The position numbers and the translations under genes are program-made. Below the pieces are notes generated by a model that did no database searches, had not been told where the DNA came from, and worked only from the letters and a program-made list of their open reading frames with translations. A stretch of DNA of 64,000 bases, taken from the NCBI RefSeq assembly GCF_021603585.1, contig NZ_BQHI01000022.1, forward strand, positions 30,121 to 94,120. Direction: 5' to 3'. This DNA comes from Pseudomonas sputi. Its GTDB lineage: Bacteria > Pseudomonadota > Gammaproteobacteria > Pseudomonadales > Pseudomonadaceae. This document shows positions 53,456 through 63,939 of this stretch, one piece after another (the first letter of the stretch is position 1; each line of letters begins with the position of its first letter).

Positions 53456-55780
53456 ATGACTCGTACTCGATCTCCCCGTACCCCAAAAAAACCAGCTTCC
53501 CGGGGCCTGCGCCCATGGTTGGGCTGGGCCCTTAAACTCAGTCTGGTCGGCCTTGTGGTGCTGGCCGGCTTCGCCGTTTACCTCGATGCCGTGGTGCAGG
53601 AGAAGTTCTCCGGCAAGCGCTGGACCATCCCGGCCAAGGTGTACGCGCGTCCGCTCGAGCTGTTCGTCGGACAGAAGTTGAGCAAGGACGATTTCCTCAC
53701 CGAACTCGATGCCCTGGGCTATCGCCGCGAAGCCGTGAGCAATGGTCCCGGCGCGGCGGCGGTCAATGGCAACACGGTTGATCTGAATACCCGTGGCTTC
53801 CAGTTCTATGAAGGCCTTGAGAAACCGCAATCGGTGCGCGTGCGTTTCTCCGGCGATTATGTGGCCGAACTCTCGGCGACCAACGGTTCGAAGCTCTCCG
53901 TGGTACGCCTGGAGCCGCTGATGATCGGCGGCATCTACCCGAAAAACCTTGAAGACCGGATTCTGATCAAGCTCGATCAGGTGCCGCCGTATCTGCTGGA
54001 AACCCTGGTCGCGGTGGAAGACCGGGATTTCTACAGCCACTGGGGCGTCTCGCCGAAATCGATTGCCCGCGCCATTTGGGTCAACACCTCTGGCGGCAAG
54101 ATGACTCAGGGCGGCAGTACGCTGACCCAGCAACTGGTCAAGAACTTCTACCTCACCAACGAACGCAGCCTGACTCGCAAGCTCACCGAAGCGATGATGG
54201 CGATGTTGCTTGAACTGCATTACGACAAAAAGGAAATCCTAGAGGCTTATCTCAACGAAGTCTTTGTCGGGCAGGACGGTCAACGTGCGGTGCACGGCTT
54301 TGGTCTGGCGAGCCAGTTTTTCTTCGCTCAGCCCCTGTCCGAGTTGAAGCTGCATCAGGTCGCGCTGTTGGTCGGCATGGTCAAAGGTCCGTCCTATTAC
54401 AACCCGCGTCGCAACCCGGAGCGGGCGCTGGAGCGACGCAATCTGGTACTCGATGTGCTTGAGCAGCAGGGCGTTGCCTCTGCAGAACAGGTGGCCGCCG
54501 CAAAGAAAATGCCACTGGGCGTAACCACACGCGGAAAACTGGCCGACAGCTCCTTCCCCGGTTTCATCGATCTGGTCAAGCGCCAGTTGCGTGAAGACTA
54601 TCGCGACGAAGATTTGACTGAAGAAGGCCTGCGGATCTTCACCAGCTTCGATCCGATTTTGCAGATGAAAGCCGAAGCGTCGGTCAACGACACCTTCAAG
54701 CGTCTGTCCGGTCGCAAGGGTTCCGACGACGTGGAAGCGGCGATGGTCGTGACCAATCCGGAAACCGGTGAAGTCCAGGCCATGATCGGCAGCCGTCAGG
54801 CGAGTTTTGCCGGTTTCAACCGCGCACTGGATGCGGTGCGGCCGATCGGCTCGCTGATCAAGCCGGCGGTTTATCTGACGGCGCTGGAGAAGCCGAGCCA
54901 GTACACATTGACCAGTTGGCTGTCGGACGAGCCGCTTTCAATCAAGGGCGCGGATGGTCAGGTCTGGAAACCGCAGAATTACGACCGTCGCTCCCACGGT
55001 ACAGTGTTCCTGTATCAGGGGCTGGCGCATTCCTACAACCTGTCGACCTCGCGTCTCGGTCTGGCGGTCGGCGTTCCGAATGTCCTCAAGACGCTCGCGC
55101 GGCTGGGCGTGACCCGCGAGTTTCCGGCGTTCCCGTCGATGCTGCTGGGCGCTGGCGGCATGACCCCGATCGAAGTCGCGACCATGTATCAGACGCTGGC
55201 CAACGGTGGTTTCAATACGCCGATGCGCGGGATTCGTAGCGTGCTGACTGCCGAGGGCGAGCCGCTCAAGCGTTATCCGTTCCAGATCGAGCAGCGTTTC
55301 GATCCGGCCTCGATCTACCTGATCCAGAACGCCATGCAGCGGGTGATGCGTGAGGGTACCGGCAGTTCGGTTTATAACGTGTTGCCAAGAACCCTGACAT
55401 TGGCGGGCAAGACCGGCACCAGTAACGATTCGCGCGACAGCTGGTTCGCCGGTTTCAGTCAGGATCTGCTGGCGGTGGTCTGGCTCGGCCGTGATGACAA
55501 CGGCAAGACGCCGTTCACCGGGGCCACCGGTGCGTTGCAGGTCTGGACCAGTTTCATGCGCAAGGCCGACCCGCTGCCGCTGGACATGCCGCAGCCGGAT
55601 AACGTGGTGCAGGCCTGGGTCGATTCGCGTACCGGCCAGGGTTCCGATGCCAGCTGTCCGGGCGCCGTGCAGATGCCGTATATTCGCGGCAGCGAACCGC
55701 CACCCGGTGCCTCCTGCGCGGGCGAAAGCCCGGCCTCGGGCGAATCGGTGATGGATTGGGTCAAGGGCTGGATGAATTAA
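53456..55780 (+). CDS. mrcB: Penicillin-binding protein 1B
   Basis: The 774-residue bifunctional enzyme has a short cytoplasmic tail, one membrane helix (WALKLSLVGLVVLAGFAVYLD), a UB2H domain, glycosyltransferase (catalytic E188 in VAVEDRDFYSHWG; GGSTLTQQLVKN) and transpeptidase (SxxK S466-K469 in IGSLIKP, SYN motif, KTGTS). It polymerises and cross-links peptidoglycan. A lipoprotein gene of the LpoP type follows 16 bases later, so activator and enzyme are co-expressed. Confidence 0.97.
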   Translation: MTRTRSPRTPKKPASRGLRPWLGWALKLSLVGLVVLAGFAVYLDAVVQEKFSGKRWTIPAKVYARPLELFVGQKLSKDDFLTELDALGYRREAVSNGPGAAAVNGNTVDLNTRGFQFYEGLEKPQSVRVRFSGDYVAELSATNGSKLSVVRLEPLMIGGIYPKNLEDRILIKLDQVPPYLLETLVAVEDRDFYSHWGVSPKSIARAIWVNTSGGKMTQGGSTLTQQLVKNFYLTNERSLTRKLTEAMMAMLLELHYDKKEILEAYLNEVFVGQDGQRAVHGFGLASQFFFAQPLSELKLHQVALLVGMVKGPSYYNPRRNPERALERRNLVLDVLEQQGVASAEQVAAAKKMPLGVTTRGKLADSSFPGFIDLVKRQLREDYRDEDLTEEGLRIFTSFDPILQMKAEASVNDTFKRLSGRKGSDDVEAAMVVTNPETGEVQAMIGSRQASFAGFNRALDAVRPIGSLIKPAVYLTALEKPSQYTLTSWLSDEPLSIKGADGQVWKPQNYDRRSHGTVFLYQGLAHSYNLSTSRLGLAVGVPNVLKTLARLGVTREFPAFPSMLLGAGGMTPIEVATMYQTLANGGFNTPMRGIRSVLTAEGEPLKRYPFQIEQRFDPASIYLIQNAMQRVMREGTGSSVYNVLPRTLTLAGKTGTSNDSRDSWFAGFSQDLLAVVWLGRDDNGKTPFTGATGALQVWTSFMRKADPLPLDMPQPDNVVQAWVDSRTGQGSDASCPGAVQMPYIRGSEPPPGASCAGESPASGESVMDWVKGWMN

Positions 55781-55796
55781 GCAAAGAGGGTTTCAA

Positions 55797-56546
55797 GTGA
55801 ACAAGTGGTTGATTCCAGCGGTGACCGCCGTGGCTTTGCTCAGCGGCTGCTCCACCGTACAGCGTGGTTCGATCCCGGTTGTGGACTCCGGCACCGCCGT
55901 GTCCAACAGCGAACGCATTTCGGCCAATGGCGGTTTCCGTCAAACGACAGTGAAGCGTCCTGCTCAGGCCCAGACCCAGGCGATCCCGCAAGGCGATACC
56001 GGTGTGGTGGTGATGGTGCCGGGCGGCGCAGCGGCTTCGGCGCCGATCAGCACTTCGCCGATCGTTCCGGGCCCGGCGTCGGGCGGCATCACGCCGGGGC
56101 CGTATAACCCTTCGCCGGTCGAGTCGGCGCCTATCAGCTCCGGCAGCTACAGCATGCCTTCGACGCCGAGCGGCATTCCATCGGCTAGCAGCAGCGGCGG
56201 CGGTCTGTCTGCCGACGAGCAGCTGGACGGCCCGGTTCTCGCGCTGCTGACCACTGCGCAACAGCAACAGGCCGGCGGCGACCTCAACGGTGCGTCCTCC
56301 AGCCTGGAACGTGCCCAGCGCGTGGCGCCGCGCGAGCCGCAAGTGCTTTACCGTCTGGCACAGGTGCGCATGGCCCAGGGCGATGCGCCGCAAGCCGAGC
56401 AGACTGCCCGCCGTGCACTGACCATGGCCAACGGTCGTCCGGACTTGCAGGCCAGTCTGTGGGAATTGATCGCTCAGGCACGTGAGAAACAAGGCGATTC
56501 CGCCGGTGCCTCTCTGGCCCGTCAGAAGGCCAAGGTTTCGCTGTGA
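55797..56546 (+). CDS. lpoP: TPR lipoprotein, probable PBP1B activator LpoP
   Basis: The 249-residue protein has lipobox LLSGC (MNKWLIPAVTAVALLSGCST), a long low-complexity Pro/Ser/Gly linker (about residues 60-140), and a C-terminal pair of TPR repeats (ALLTTAQQQQAGGDLNGASSS ... YRLAQVRMAQGDAPQAEQTARRAL). This is the layout of P. aeruginosa LpoP, an outer-membrane lipoprotein that reaches through the periplasm to stimulate PBP1b and is unrelated to E. coli LpoB. Genetic linkage with mrcB supports the call. Its stop overlaps the next start (TGATG). Confidence 0.85.
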   Translation: MNKWLIPAVTAVALLSGCSTVQRGSIPVVDSGTAVSNSERISANGGFRQTTVKRPAQAQTQAIPQGDTGVVVMVPGGAAASAPISTSPIVPGPASGGITPGPYNPSPVESAPISSGSYSMPSTPSGIPSASSSGGGLSADEQLDGPVLALLTTAQQQQAGGDLNGASSSLERAQRVAPREPQVLYRLAQVRMAQGDAPQAEQTARRALTMANGRPDLQASLWELIAQAREKQGDSAGASLARQKAKVSL

Positions 56547-56881
56547 TGGACAGTCGTTTCTCCAAAGTCGCCGATCAATTGTTGTTGATCGAGCGTGAAC
56601 TGCGCGCCCAGGGCTGGTGGGATGACGTCCAGCCCTCGGTCGAAGCCCTGAGCAGTGTCGAGCCGTTTTCGGTCGACACCCTCGATTTCGAGCAGTGGCT
56701 GCAATGGATATTCCTGCCGCGGATGAAGATGATCCTCGAACAGGATCTGCCATTGCCCAATGCTTCGGGCATCCAGGAAATGGCCGAAATGGTTTTCGCC
56801 CAGCGCAATGTGCAGGGCAAGGATCGGCAACTTCAGGTGTTGCTCAAAGAATTCGACCTGCTGATCACCGCTTCGCGCTGA
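56546..56881 (+). CDS. YqcC family protein
   Basis: The 111-residue protein (MDSRFSKVADQLLLIERELRAQGWW ... FEQWLQWIFLPRMKMILEQDLPLP) matches the YqcC domain, a small four-helix bundle of unknown role. In E. coli yqcC precedes truC, a tRNA pseudouridine synthase; here it is coupled by one base to lpoP instead. ATG at 56546 is preferred over GTG one codon earlier. Confidence 0.88.
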   Translation: MDSRFSKVADQLLLIERELRAQGWWDDVQPSVEALSSVEPFSVDTLDFEQWLQWIFLPRMKMILEQDLPLPNASGIQEMAEMVFAQRNVQGKDRQLQVLLKEFDLLITASR

Positions 56882-56899
56882 GCCGGGAGCTGCCAGTCG

Positions 56900-57316
56900 T
56901 TACTGGCAGTTTTCTGCTATTTGTTTTTTTGCTTCTTCAGTACGTTGCTGGCGCTGGTCATCGCTCAGTCGTCGCAGTTCTCCCTCCACTTCTTCCCTCA
57001 ACCGCGGGTTGTTCTGCAGTTGCGCGAGATTCGTGCGCGCCTGTTCGCAAAATGCCTTGAGTTGACTCTGTTGTTCGGCCACTTGCTGCTTGACCTTGTC
57101 ATCGATGGCTTTCTGATCGCCCAGCGTTCCGCCGCCAGGTAGTGCGGCAGGGGTTGGCGCGGGTGAGGAGGGCGTCTGCACGGCGGTGGATGAATGCCCC
57201 GGTGGTGGCTGCTGATCGAAATGGGTGACGCCCTGGGCATCGACCCATTTGTAAATCTGAGCGGCCATGCACCATGGACTGGCGCTGATTAGTAGAGTTA
57301 GTAGAAGCGTTCGCAT
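56900..57316 (-). CDS. DUF4124 domain-containing exported protein
   Basis: The 138-residue protein has a signal peptide (MRTLLLTLLISASPWCMA), an N-terminal DUF4124 module (IYKWVDAQGVTHFDQQPPPG), a Pro/Ser-rich linker and a Gln/Arg-rich helical C-terminus (DDQRQQRTEEAKKQIAENC) with two cysteines. DUF4124 proteins are numerous, periplasmic and functionally unassigned in Pseudomonas. It is convergent with the mrcB-lpoP-yqcC operon and divergent from ilvI. Confidence 0.88.
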   Translation of the reverse strand: MRTLLLTLLISASPWCMAAQIYKWVDAQGVTHFDQQPPPGHSSTAVQTPSSPAPTPAALPGGGTLGDQKAIDDKVKQQVAEQQSQLKAFCEQARTNLAQLQNNPRLREEVEGELRRLSDDQRQQRTEEAKKQIAENCQ

Positions 57317-57716
57317 GCTGATTCCTTGGCAAAACTGCGCAATTGAAGCTAACAGAGTAGCGGTTTCCAGGTTTTTTCTTGCGTTCTCATGTGCTTACCC
57401 ACAATTAAGCACATAGACGGCTTGACTTGCAGAGGGCGAAACAGAAGAATCCAAAGTCCGCTGTACAGGGACTGCCAGAAGCAGACCCTCTCGGCAGATC
57501 ATGAGGCGCATATCCGCGTCGACCTGTTACACCCGCAACGCGTTACCTCGCGCTGGGTGGGAAAGGCCCGCAACACTTGGGACGATCCCAATACTTGCTC
57601 AGTCAGTGCTGACGTAGTCGGCGACCACCGTCGCTCATGCTCTGCCGAGAAGTAAACCTATTAAGACCCGTTCGCTTTTTTGTGGACGGTATTCTGGCGT
57701 TTTAGAGGTGAACAAC
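57317..57716. other. 400-base regulatory region upstream of ilvIHC
   Basis: It contains a 9-base-arm dyad at 57389-57414 and a possible -35 TTGACT at 57422-57427. I found no leader peptide rich in Ile, Val or Leu and no attenuator hairpin with a T-run, so attenuation of the E. coli ilv type is not supported. The promoter is not precisely placed. Confidence 0.55.
57389..57414. promoter_or_regulatory. Dyad upstream of ilvI, possible operator
   Basis: ATGTGCTTA and TAAGCACAT are perfect 9-base arms separated by 8 bases, ending 7 bases before a possible -35 box. The spacing suits a dimeric regulator. The regulator is unknown. Confidence 0.5.
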
Positions 57717-59441
57717 GTGGAGCTTTTATCTGGCGGTGAGATGCTCGTCCGCTTTTTGCGTGACGAAGGCGTCAAATATATCTACGGGTACCCGGGTGGT
57801 GCTCTCCTTCATGTTTACGATGCCCTGTTCAAAGAACCGGAAGTGACCCACATCCTGGTTCGTCACGAACAAGCGGCTACCCATATGGCTGACGGCTACG
57901 CCCGTGCCACCGGTAAAGCCGGTGTGGTATTGGTGACTTCCGGTCCAGGCGCCACAAACGCCATCACCGGTATCGCCACCGCCTATATGGACTCGATTCC
58001 AATGGTGATCATTTCCGGTCAGGTGCCAAGCACCATGGTCGGCACCGATGCGTTCCAGGAAACCGACATGATCGGTATCTCCCGGCCGATCGTGAAGCAC
58101 AGCTTCATGATCAAGCACGCTTCGGAAATCCCGGAAGTCATGAAGAAAGCCTTCTACCTGGCGCAATCCGGTCGTCCGGGCCCGGTCGTGGTCGATATCC
58201 CCAAAGACATGACCAACCCGGCCGAGAAGTTCGAATACATCTTCCCGAAGAAAGCCAAACTGCGCTCCTACAGTCCGGCCGTTCGCGGTCATTCCGGGCA
58301 AATCCGCAAGGCGGCAGAAATGCTCCTGGCGGCCAAGCGTCCCGTGCTGTACTCCGGCGGTGGCGTGATCCTCGGCAACGGCTCCGCGCCGCTGACCGAA
58401 CTGGCAAAAATGCTTAACCTGCCGGTTACCAACACCTTGATGGGCCTGGGTGCCTACCCTGGCACTGATCGTCAGTTCATCGGCATGCTCGGCATGCACG
58501 GCAGCTACACCGCCAACCTGGCGATGCACCATGCCGACGTGATCCTGGCAGTCGGTGCGCGTTTTGACGATCGCGTGATCAACGGCGCGCCGAAGTTCTG
58601 CCCGAACGCCAAGATCATTCACATCGACATCGACCCGGCTTCGATTTCCAAGACCATCAAGGCCGACGTGCCAATCGTTGGTCCGGTGGAGAGCGTCCTG
58701 ACCGAAATGGTCGCGATCCTCAAGGAAATCGGCGAAACCCCGAACAAGGAAGCGGTCGCCAGTTGGTGGAAGCAGGTCGATGAGTGGCGCGGTGATCGCG
58801 GCCTGTTCCCTTACGACAAGGGCGACGGCAGCAAGATCAAGCCGCAGACCGTGATCGAAACCCTGTGCGAAGTGACCAAGGGCGACGCCTTTGTGACCTC
58901 CGACGTGGGTCAGCACCAGATGTTCGCTGCGCAGTACTACAAGTTCAACAAACCGAACCGCTGGATCAACTCCGGTGGTCTGGGCACGATGGGCTTCGGT
59001 CTGCCGGCCGCGATGGGTATCGCGCTGAGCTTCCCCGACACCGATGTTGCGTGCGTCACCGGTGAAGGCAGTATCCAGATGAACATCCAGGAACTGTCGA
59101 CCTGCCTGCAATACGGTTTGCCGGTCAAGATCGTCATCCTGAACAACGGTGTTCTGGGCATGGTTCGTCAATGGCAGGACATGAGTTACGGCAGCCGTCA
59201 CTCGCACTCCTACATGGAGTCCTTGCCTGACTTCGTCAAGCTGGCTGAAGCCTATGGCCACGTCGGCGTGCGCATCACCGAATCGAAAGATTTGAAGTCG
59301 AAGATGGAAGAGGCGTTCGCCATGAAAGATCGCCTGGTGGTGATCGACATTTCGGTCGACACCAGCGAGCACGTCTATCCGATGCAGATCAAAGACGGCT
59401 CCATGCGCGATATGTGGCTGAGCAAGACGGAGCGTACCTAA
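57717..59441 (+). CDS. ilvI: Acetolactate synthase large subunit
   Basis: GTG at 57717 (AGAGGTGAACAAC upstream, a strong ribosome site) gives 574 residues, the size of Pseudomonas IlvI; another GTG three codons earlier is less well placed. Motifs include the catalytic E51 in [18 protein letters not shown] and the thiamine-diphosphate/Mg site [15 protein letters not shown]. It condenses two pyruvates, or pyruvate and 2-oxobutyrate, in the first common step of Val, Leu and Ile synthesis. It is followed by ilvH and ilvC in one operon. Confidence 0.97.
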   Translation: MELLSGGEMLVRFLRDEGVKYIYGYPGGALLHVYDALFKEPEVTHILVRHEQAATHMADGYARATGKAGVVLVTSGPGATNAITGIATAYMDSIPMVIISGQVPSTMVGTDAFQETDMIGISRPIVKHSFMIKHASEIPEVMKKAFYLAQSGRPGPVVVDIPKDMTNPAEKFEYIFPKKAKLRSYSPAVRGHSGQIRKAAEMLLAAKRPVLYSGGGVILGNGSAPLTELAKMLNLPVTNTLMGLGAYPGTDRQFIGMLGMHGSYTANLAMHHADVILAVGARFDDRVINGAPKFCPNAKIIHIDIDPASISKTIKADVPIVGPVESVLTEMVAILKEIGETPNKEAVASWWKQVDEWRGDRGLFPYDKGDGSKIKPQTVIETLCEVTKGDAFVTSDVGQHQMFAAQYYKFNKPNRWINSGGLGTMGFGLPAAMGIALSFPDTDVACVTGEGSIQMNIQELSTCLQYGLPVKIVILNNGVLGMVRQWQDMSYGSRHSHSYMESLPDFVKLAEAYGHVGVRITESKDLKSKMEEAFAMKDRLVVIDISVDTSEHVYPMQIKDGSMRDMWLSKTERT

Positions 59442-59443
59442 TC

Positions 59444-59935
59444 ATGCGGCACATTATTTCCTTGCTTCTGGAAAACGAACCCGGTGCTTTGTCTCGCGTA
59501 GTCGGCCTGTTCTCGCAGCGCAACTACAACATCGAAAGCCTGACCGTGGCGCCAACCGAAGACCCGACCCTGTCGCGTCTGACGCTGACCACTGTCGGTC
59601 ACGATGAAATCATCGAGCAGATCACCAAAAACCTGAACAAGCTGATCGAAGTGGTCAAGCTGGTGGACCTGTCGGAAAGCGCTCACATCGAGCGCGAACT
59701 GATGCTGGTCAAGGTCAAGGCCACTGGCGCTCAGCGCGCCGAGATCAAACGCACCACCGATATTTACCGTGGACAGATCGTCGACGTCAGTGCCAGCGTG
59801 TATACCGTTCAACTGACCGGTACCAGCGACAAGCTCGACAGCTTCATTCAGTCCATCGGCACCGCATCGATTCTGGAGACCGTCCGCAGTGGCGTCACCG
59901 GTATTGCCCGCGGCGACAAAGTACTCAGCATCTAA
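59444..59935 (+). CDS. ilvH: Acetolactate synthase regulatory small subunit
   Basis: ATG at 59444, two bases after the ilvI stop, gives 163 residues. An ACT domain lies at the N-terminus (HIISLLLENEPGALSRVVGLFSQRNYNIESL, where valine binds) and an ALS-ss C-terminal domain follows. It activates IlvI and confers valine feedback inhibition. Length is that of the full two-domain form. Confidence 0.97.
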   Translation: MRHIISLLLENEPGALSRVVGLFSQRNYNIESLTVAPTEDPTLSRLTLTTVGHDEIIEQITKNLNKLIEVVKLVDLSESAHIERELMLVKVKATGAQRAEIKRTTDIYRGQIVDVSASVYTVQLTGTSDKLDSFIQSIGTASILETVRSGVTGIARGDKVLSI

Positions 59936-61000
<1,065 letters not shown>

Positions 61001-61018
61001 GTCGTCGAACCTTGTATG

Positions 61019-61046
61019 AAAAAACGCGGCCTCGGCCGCGTTTTTT
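61019..61046 (+). terminator. Rho-independent terminator of ilvIHC
   Basis: AAAAAACGCGGCC / GGCCGCGTTTTTT hairpin with a two-base turn and six T residues. Confidence 0.92.
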
Positions 61047-61147
61047 CGTATGGGCCGGCGGTTCTGGTATAAAGCTGCATCGTTTGTGGCCGAACCGTCG
61101 TCCCAGACATCTGTCGAAAATGTCCAATCCGTTGCAAGGTACTGTCC

Positions 61148-62005
61148 ATGAGCGAACGTCCCGAAGAGCCGAACCAGGCTTCAGACGCCGAAAGCCTGCT
61201 GCCCATCGATGAGCACATCGAAGAAGGGCATGACGCAGAAGGCCGTAAAGTCCGGCATCGCGGTATCTATCTTCTGCCGAATCTGTTCACCACTGCGAAC
61301 CTGTTCGCAGGGTTCTATTCCATCATCAACTCGATGAGTGCCCAGGCTGCGCTGAGCGCCGGGGACGCGGCGAATGCGAGCAAGTATTTCGCCTTCGCCG
61401 CCATCGCGATTTTTGTCGCCATGGTGCTCGATGGCCTTGATGGCCGGGTAGCGCGCATGACCAATACCCAAAGTGCGTTCGGTGCCGAGTACGACTCGCT
61501 GTCGGACATGGTTGCCTTCGGCGTTGCCCCGGCCTTGCTGGCTTTTGGCTGGGCGCTGGGTGACATGGGCAAGGTCGGCTGGATGGTTGCCTTCATTTAT
61601 GTGGCCGGTGCGGCCTTGCGTCTGGCGCGCTTCAACACTCAGGTGGGTACCGCCGACAAGCGCTACTTCATCGGCCTGGCCAGCCCAGCAGCTGCGGGTG
61701 TGGTGGCAGGGATTGTCTGGGCGTTCAGCGATTACGGGATCCAGGGGTCGAAGATGTCGTTCCTGGTCGCGCTGATGGTGGCGGCCGCCGGGATGCTGAT
61801 GGTCAGCAATATCAAATACAACAGCTTCAAGGAGCTGGATCTGAAGGGGCGCGTGCCGTTCGTGGCGATCCTGGCGGTAGTGCTGGTGTTTGCCGTGGTG
61901 TTCAGCGATCCGCCTCGCATTCTGCTGCTGGTGTTCCTCGCCTATGCCGCCTCGGGCCCGGTGCAGTATCTGTTGCATCTTCGTCGTCACAAACACGCCG
62001 AGTGA
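61148..62005 (+). CDS. pssA: CDP-diacylglycerol-serine O-phosphatidyltransferase
   Basis: The 285-residue membrane enzyme has the CDP-alcohol phosphotransferase signature DGRVAR-x8-GAEYDSLSD (about residues 98-119) and about eight helices. It is the PssA type II (Bacillus-like) form, not the peripheral E. coli enzyme. It makes phosphatidylserine, the precursor of phosphatidylethanolamine. The N-terminal 35 residues are acidic and cytosolic (EEPNQASDAESLLPIDEHIEEG). Confidence 0.95.
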   Translation: MSERPEEPNQASDAESLLPIDEHIEEGHDAEGRKVRHRGIYLLPNLFTTANLFAGFYSIINSMSAQAALSAGDAANASKYFAFAAIAIFVAMVLDGLDGRVARMTNTQSAFGAEYDSLSDMVAFGVAPALLAFGWALGDMGKVGWMVAFIYVAGAALRLARFNTQVGTADKRYFIGLASPAAAGVVAGIVWAFSDYGIQGSKMSFLVALMVAAAGMLMVSNIKYNSFKELDLKGRVPFVAILAVVLVFAVVFSDPPRILLLVFLAYAASGPVQYLLHLRRHKHAE

Positions 62006-62067
62006 TGTAATTTCCCTCATACTCCGCAGTCTATGGTGCATCTGTCCTCCAAAGCTGCGGAGTTGCC

Positions 62068-63081
62068 ATGCTGATCAAAGTCCCCAAAGCGTCCGACTGC
62101 CATGAATCGGACGTCACGCCTGAATCCATCTATCTCTCTCGCCGACAATTGCTCGGAGCGACTGCTGCCGGTTTGGCCATGAGCACTTTGCCGCGCTGGG
62201 CCAGTGCCGAAGACGCTGCTCGCTATGCCGATGTCGAGGCCGGAAAGGCGCCCGCCTGGTTTGCCGAGAAACTGCCCTCTGTCAAATGGGGAGCGGTGAA
62301 CGTCAAGGATGAGGCGATTACGCCTTTCAAGGACGCGACCCATTACAACAACTTCTATGAGTTCGGCACCGACAAGGGGGATCCGGCGGCCAATGCCGGT
62401 TCGTTGAAAACCGAACCGTGGAGTGTTGTGGTGGACGGGGAGGTGGGTAAGCCGGGGCGTTATGCTCTGGAAGATTTCATGAAGCCTTACCAGCTGGAGG
62501 AGCGTATCTATCGCCTGCGTTGTGTCGAGGCGTGGTCGATGGTGATTCCCTGGATCGGGTTCCCGATTTCGGCACTGTTGAAGCAGGTAGAGCCTACCTC
62601 CAATGCCAAGTACATTCGCTTCGAAACCCTGCAGGATCCCAAGTCCATGCCCGGACAGCGTTCGGGATTTGCCCTGATCGACTGGCCTTATGTAGAAGGC
62701 TTGCGTCTGGATGAGGCGATGAATCCCTTGGCGATTCTGGCGGTGGGTATGTATGGCCGTGAGTTGCCGAATCAGAACGGTGCGCCGCTGCGTCTGGTAG
62801 TGCCATGGAAGTACGGCTTCAAGAGCGTCAAATCCATCGTGCGGATCAGTCTGGTCAGCGAGCAGCCGAAGACAACCTGGCAGAGCATTGCGTCTGATGA
62901 GTACGGGTTCTATGCGAATGTAAACCCTACGGTCGACCATCCACGTTGGACTCAGGCGCGGGAAAGGCGGTTACCTAACAGCCTGTTCAAGCCGAATGTG
63001 CGTGACACGCAGATGTTCAACGGCTATGCGGACGAGGTCGCTTCTTTATATGCAGGGCTCGATCTGCGGAAGAACTACTGA
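62068..63081 (+). CDS. msrP: Periplasmic methionine-sulfoxide reductase catalytic subunit MsrP
   Basis: The 337-residue molybdoenzyme has a twin-arginine signal ([20 protein letters not shown], residues 30-49) and the molybdenum-ligating cysteine C152 in [15 protein letters not shown]. It repairs oxidised methionines in envelope proteins, receiving electrons from MsrQ. It is coupled to msrQ by a one-base TGATG overlap. It differs from sulfite oxidase by this gene pairing and by the absence of a haem domain. Confidence 0.96.
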   Translation: MLIKVPKASDCHESDVTPESIYLSRRQLLGATAAGLAMSTLPRWASAEDAARYADVEAGKAPAWFAEKLPSVKWGAVNVKDEAITPFKDATHYNNFYEFGTDKGDPAANAGSLKTEPWSVVVDGEVGKPGRYALEDFMKPYQLEERIYRLRCVEAWSMVIPWIGFPISALLKQVEPTSNAKYIRFETLQDPKSMPGQRSGFALIDWPYVEGLRLDEAMNPLAILAVGMYGRELPNQNGAPLRLVVPWKYGFKSVKSIVRISLVSEQPKTTWQSIASDEYGFYANVNPTVDHPRWTQARERRLPNSLFKPNVRDTQMFNGYADEVASLYAGLDLRKNY

Positions 63082-63704
63082 TGCGATATCCAATCTGGCG
63101 CGTAGGTGTTTTCCTGGCTGCGGCAATCTGGCCGCTGTTGTGGTTCTATCAGGCCTTTGCGGATCTGCTTGGGCCTGATCCAGGGAAGGTCCTGGTTGAT
63201 CGGCTGGGGCTTGGGACGTTGGTTTTGCTGTTGATTACCTTGAGTATGACGCCACTGCAGAAACTTACGGGATGGGCAGGGTGGATTGCTGTGCGTCGGC
63301 AGTTGGGGCTTTGGTGTTTTGCCTATGTGGTTTTGCATCTTTGCAGCTATATGGCTTTCATTCTCGGTTTCGACTGGTCGCAACTGGGTGTCGAACTGCG
63401 CAAGCGTCCCTATATCATTGTGGGTGCTCTGGGTTTCCTGGGATTGTTGGCATTGGCGGTTACCTCCAACCGGTACAGTCAACGCCGTTTAGGTACCCGC
63501 TGGAAGAAGCTGCACCGGTTGGTGTATGTGATTCTCGGGTTGGGATTGCTGCATATGTTATGGATCGTACGTGCGGATCTCAAAGAGTGGTCAATCTATG
63601 CCGTTATAGGCGTTTTCCTTTTGGCGCTGCGTATTCCGCCTTTGACACGCCGGATCCCGCGTTTGATGGGTAAAAAACAGGTTTTTCAAGAAAAGCGGAA
63701 TTAG
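63081..63704 (+). CDS. msrQ: Haem-binding membrane subunit MsrQ
   Basis: The 207-residue protein has six helices and the ferric-reductase-like core with haem-ligand histidines ([14 protein letters not shown] and [21 protein letters not shown]). It passes electrons from the quinone pool or flavin reductase to MsrP. GC drops slightly toward the 3' end, near the rRNA promoter region. No terminator is seen after the stop. Confidence 0.96.
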   Translation: MRYPIWRVGVFLAAAIWPLLWFYQAFADLLGPDPGKVLVDRLGLGTLVLLLITLSMTPLQKLTGWAGWIAVRRQLGLWCFAYVVLHLCSYMAFILGFDWSQLGVELRKRPYIIVGALGFLGLLALAVTSNRYSQRRLGTRWKKLHRLVYVILGLGLLHMLWIVRADLKEWSIYAVIGVFLLALRIPPLTRRIPRLMGKKQVFQEKRN

Positions 63705-63707
63705 GTG

Positions 63708-63735
63708 TTGACGGCAGATTCTGAGTCTCTATAAT
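63708..63735 (+). promoter_or_regulatory. rRNA operon promoter P1
   Basis: TTGACG and a perfect TATAAT are 16 bases apart, followed by a TCGCCCC discriminator that suits ppGpp/DksA control. The leader sequence from here to the window end is the one that precedes 16S rRNA in fluorescent pseudomonads; the rRNA genes are beyond 64000. Confidence 0.85.
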
Positions 63736-63911
63736 TCGCCCCACTTCCGGCGCAGTCGAAACGGAAAACTCCTTGAGATTCAATGAGTTAAGTAGGTTTC
63801 GAAAGCGGATTGCTTCAGGTCATCGAGGTCTGGAAGAAGTTGGAAATGCCGGATTGTTACGGCGCTTTCAACAGTTCGATCTTCTCGGTCGAAAGCGGAG
63901 AAAAAGAGGTG

Positions 63912-63939
63912 TTGACAGCAGCGTGTAACGCTGTAGAAT
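63912..63939 (+). promoter_or_regulatory. rRNA operon promoter P2
   Basis: TTGACA and TAGAAT are 16 bases apart, followed by TCGCCTCCCGC. The element repeats the P1 design and the tRNA-cluster promoter at 12425. Confidence 0.85.

Noticed and set aside
53338-53457. N-terminal extension of the phosphotransferase fusion
   Set aside because: It would overlap the start of mrcB and adds no domain; GTG at 53337 has a good ribosome site.
57389-57655. 88-codon frame as a leader peptide for ilvIHC
   Set aside because: It has no Ile/Val/Leu cluster, no following attenuator hairpin and no ribosome-binding site.
57726-59372. 548-codon minus-strand frame
   Set aside because: It is antisense to ilvI, whose domains are unmistakable. 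The product is His/Asp-rich without motifs.
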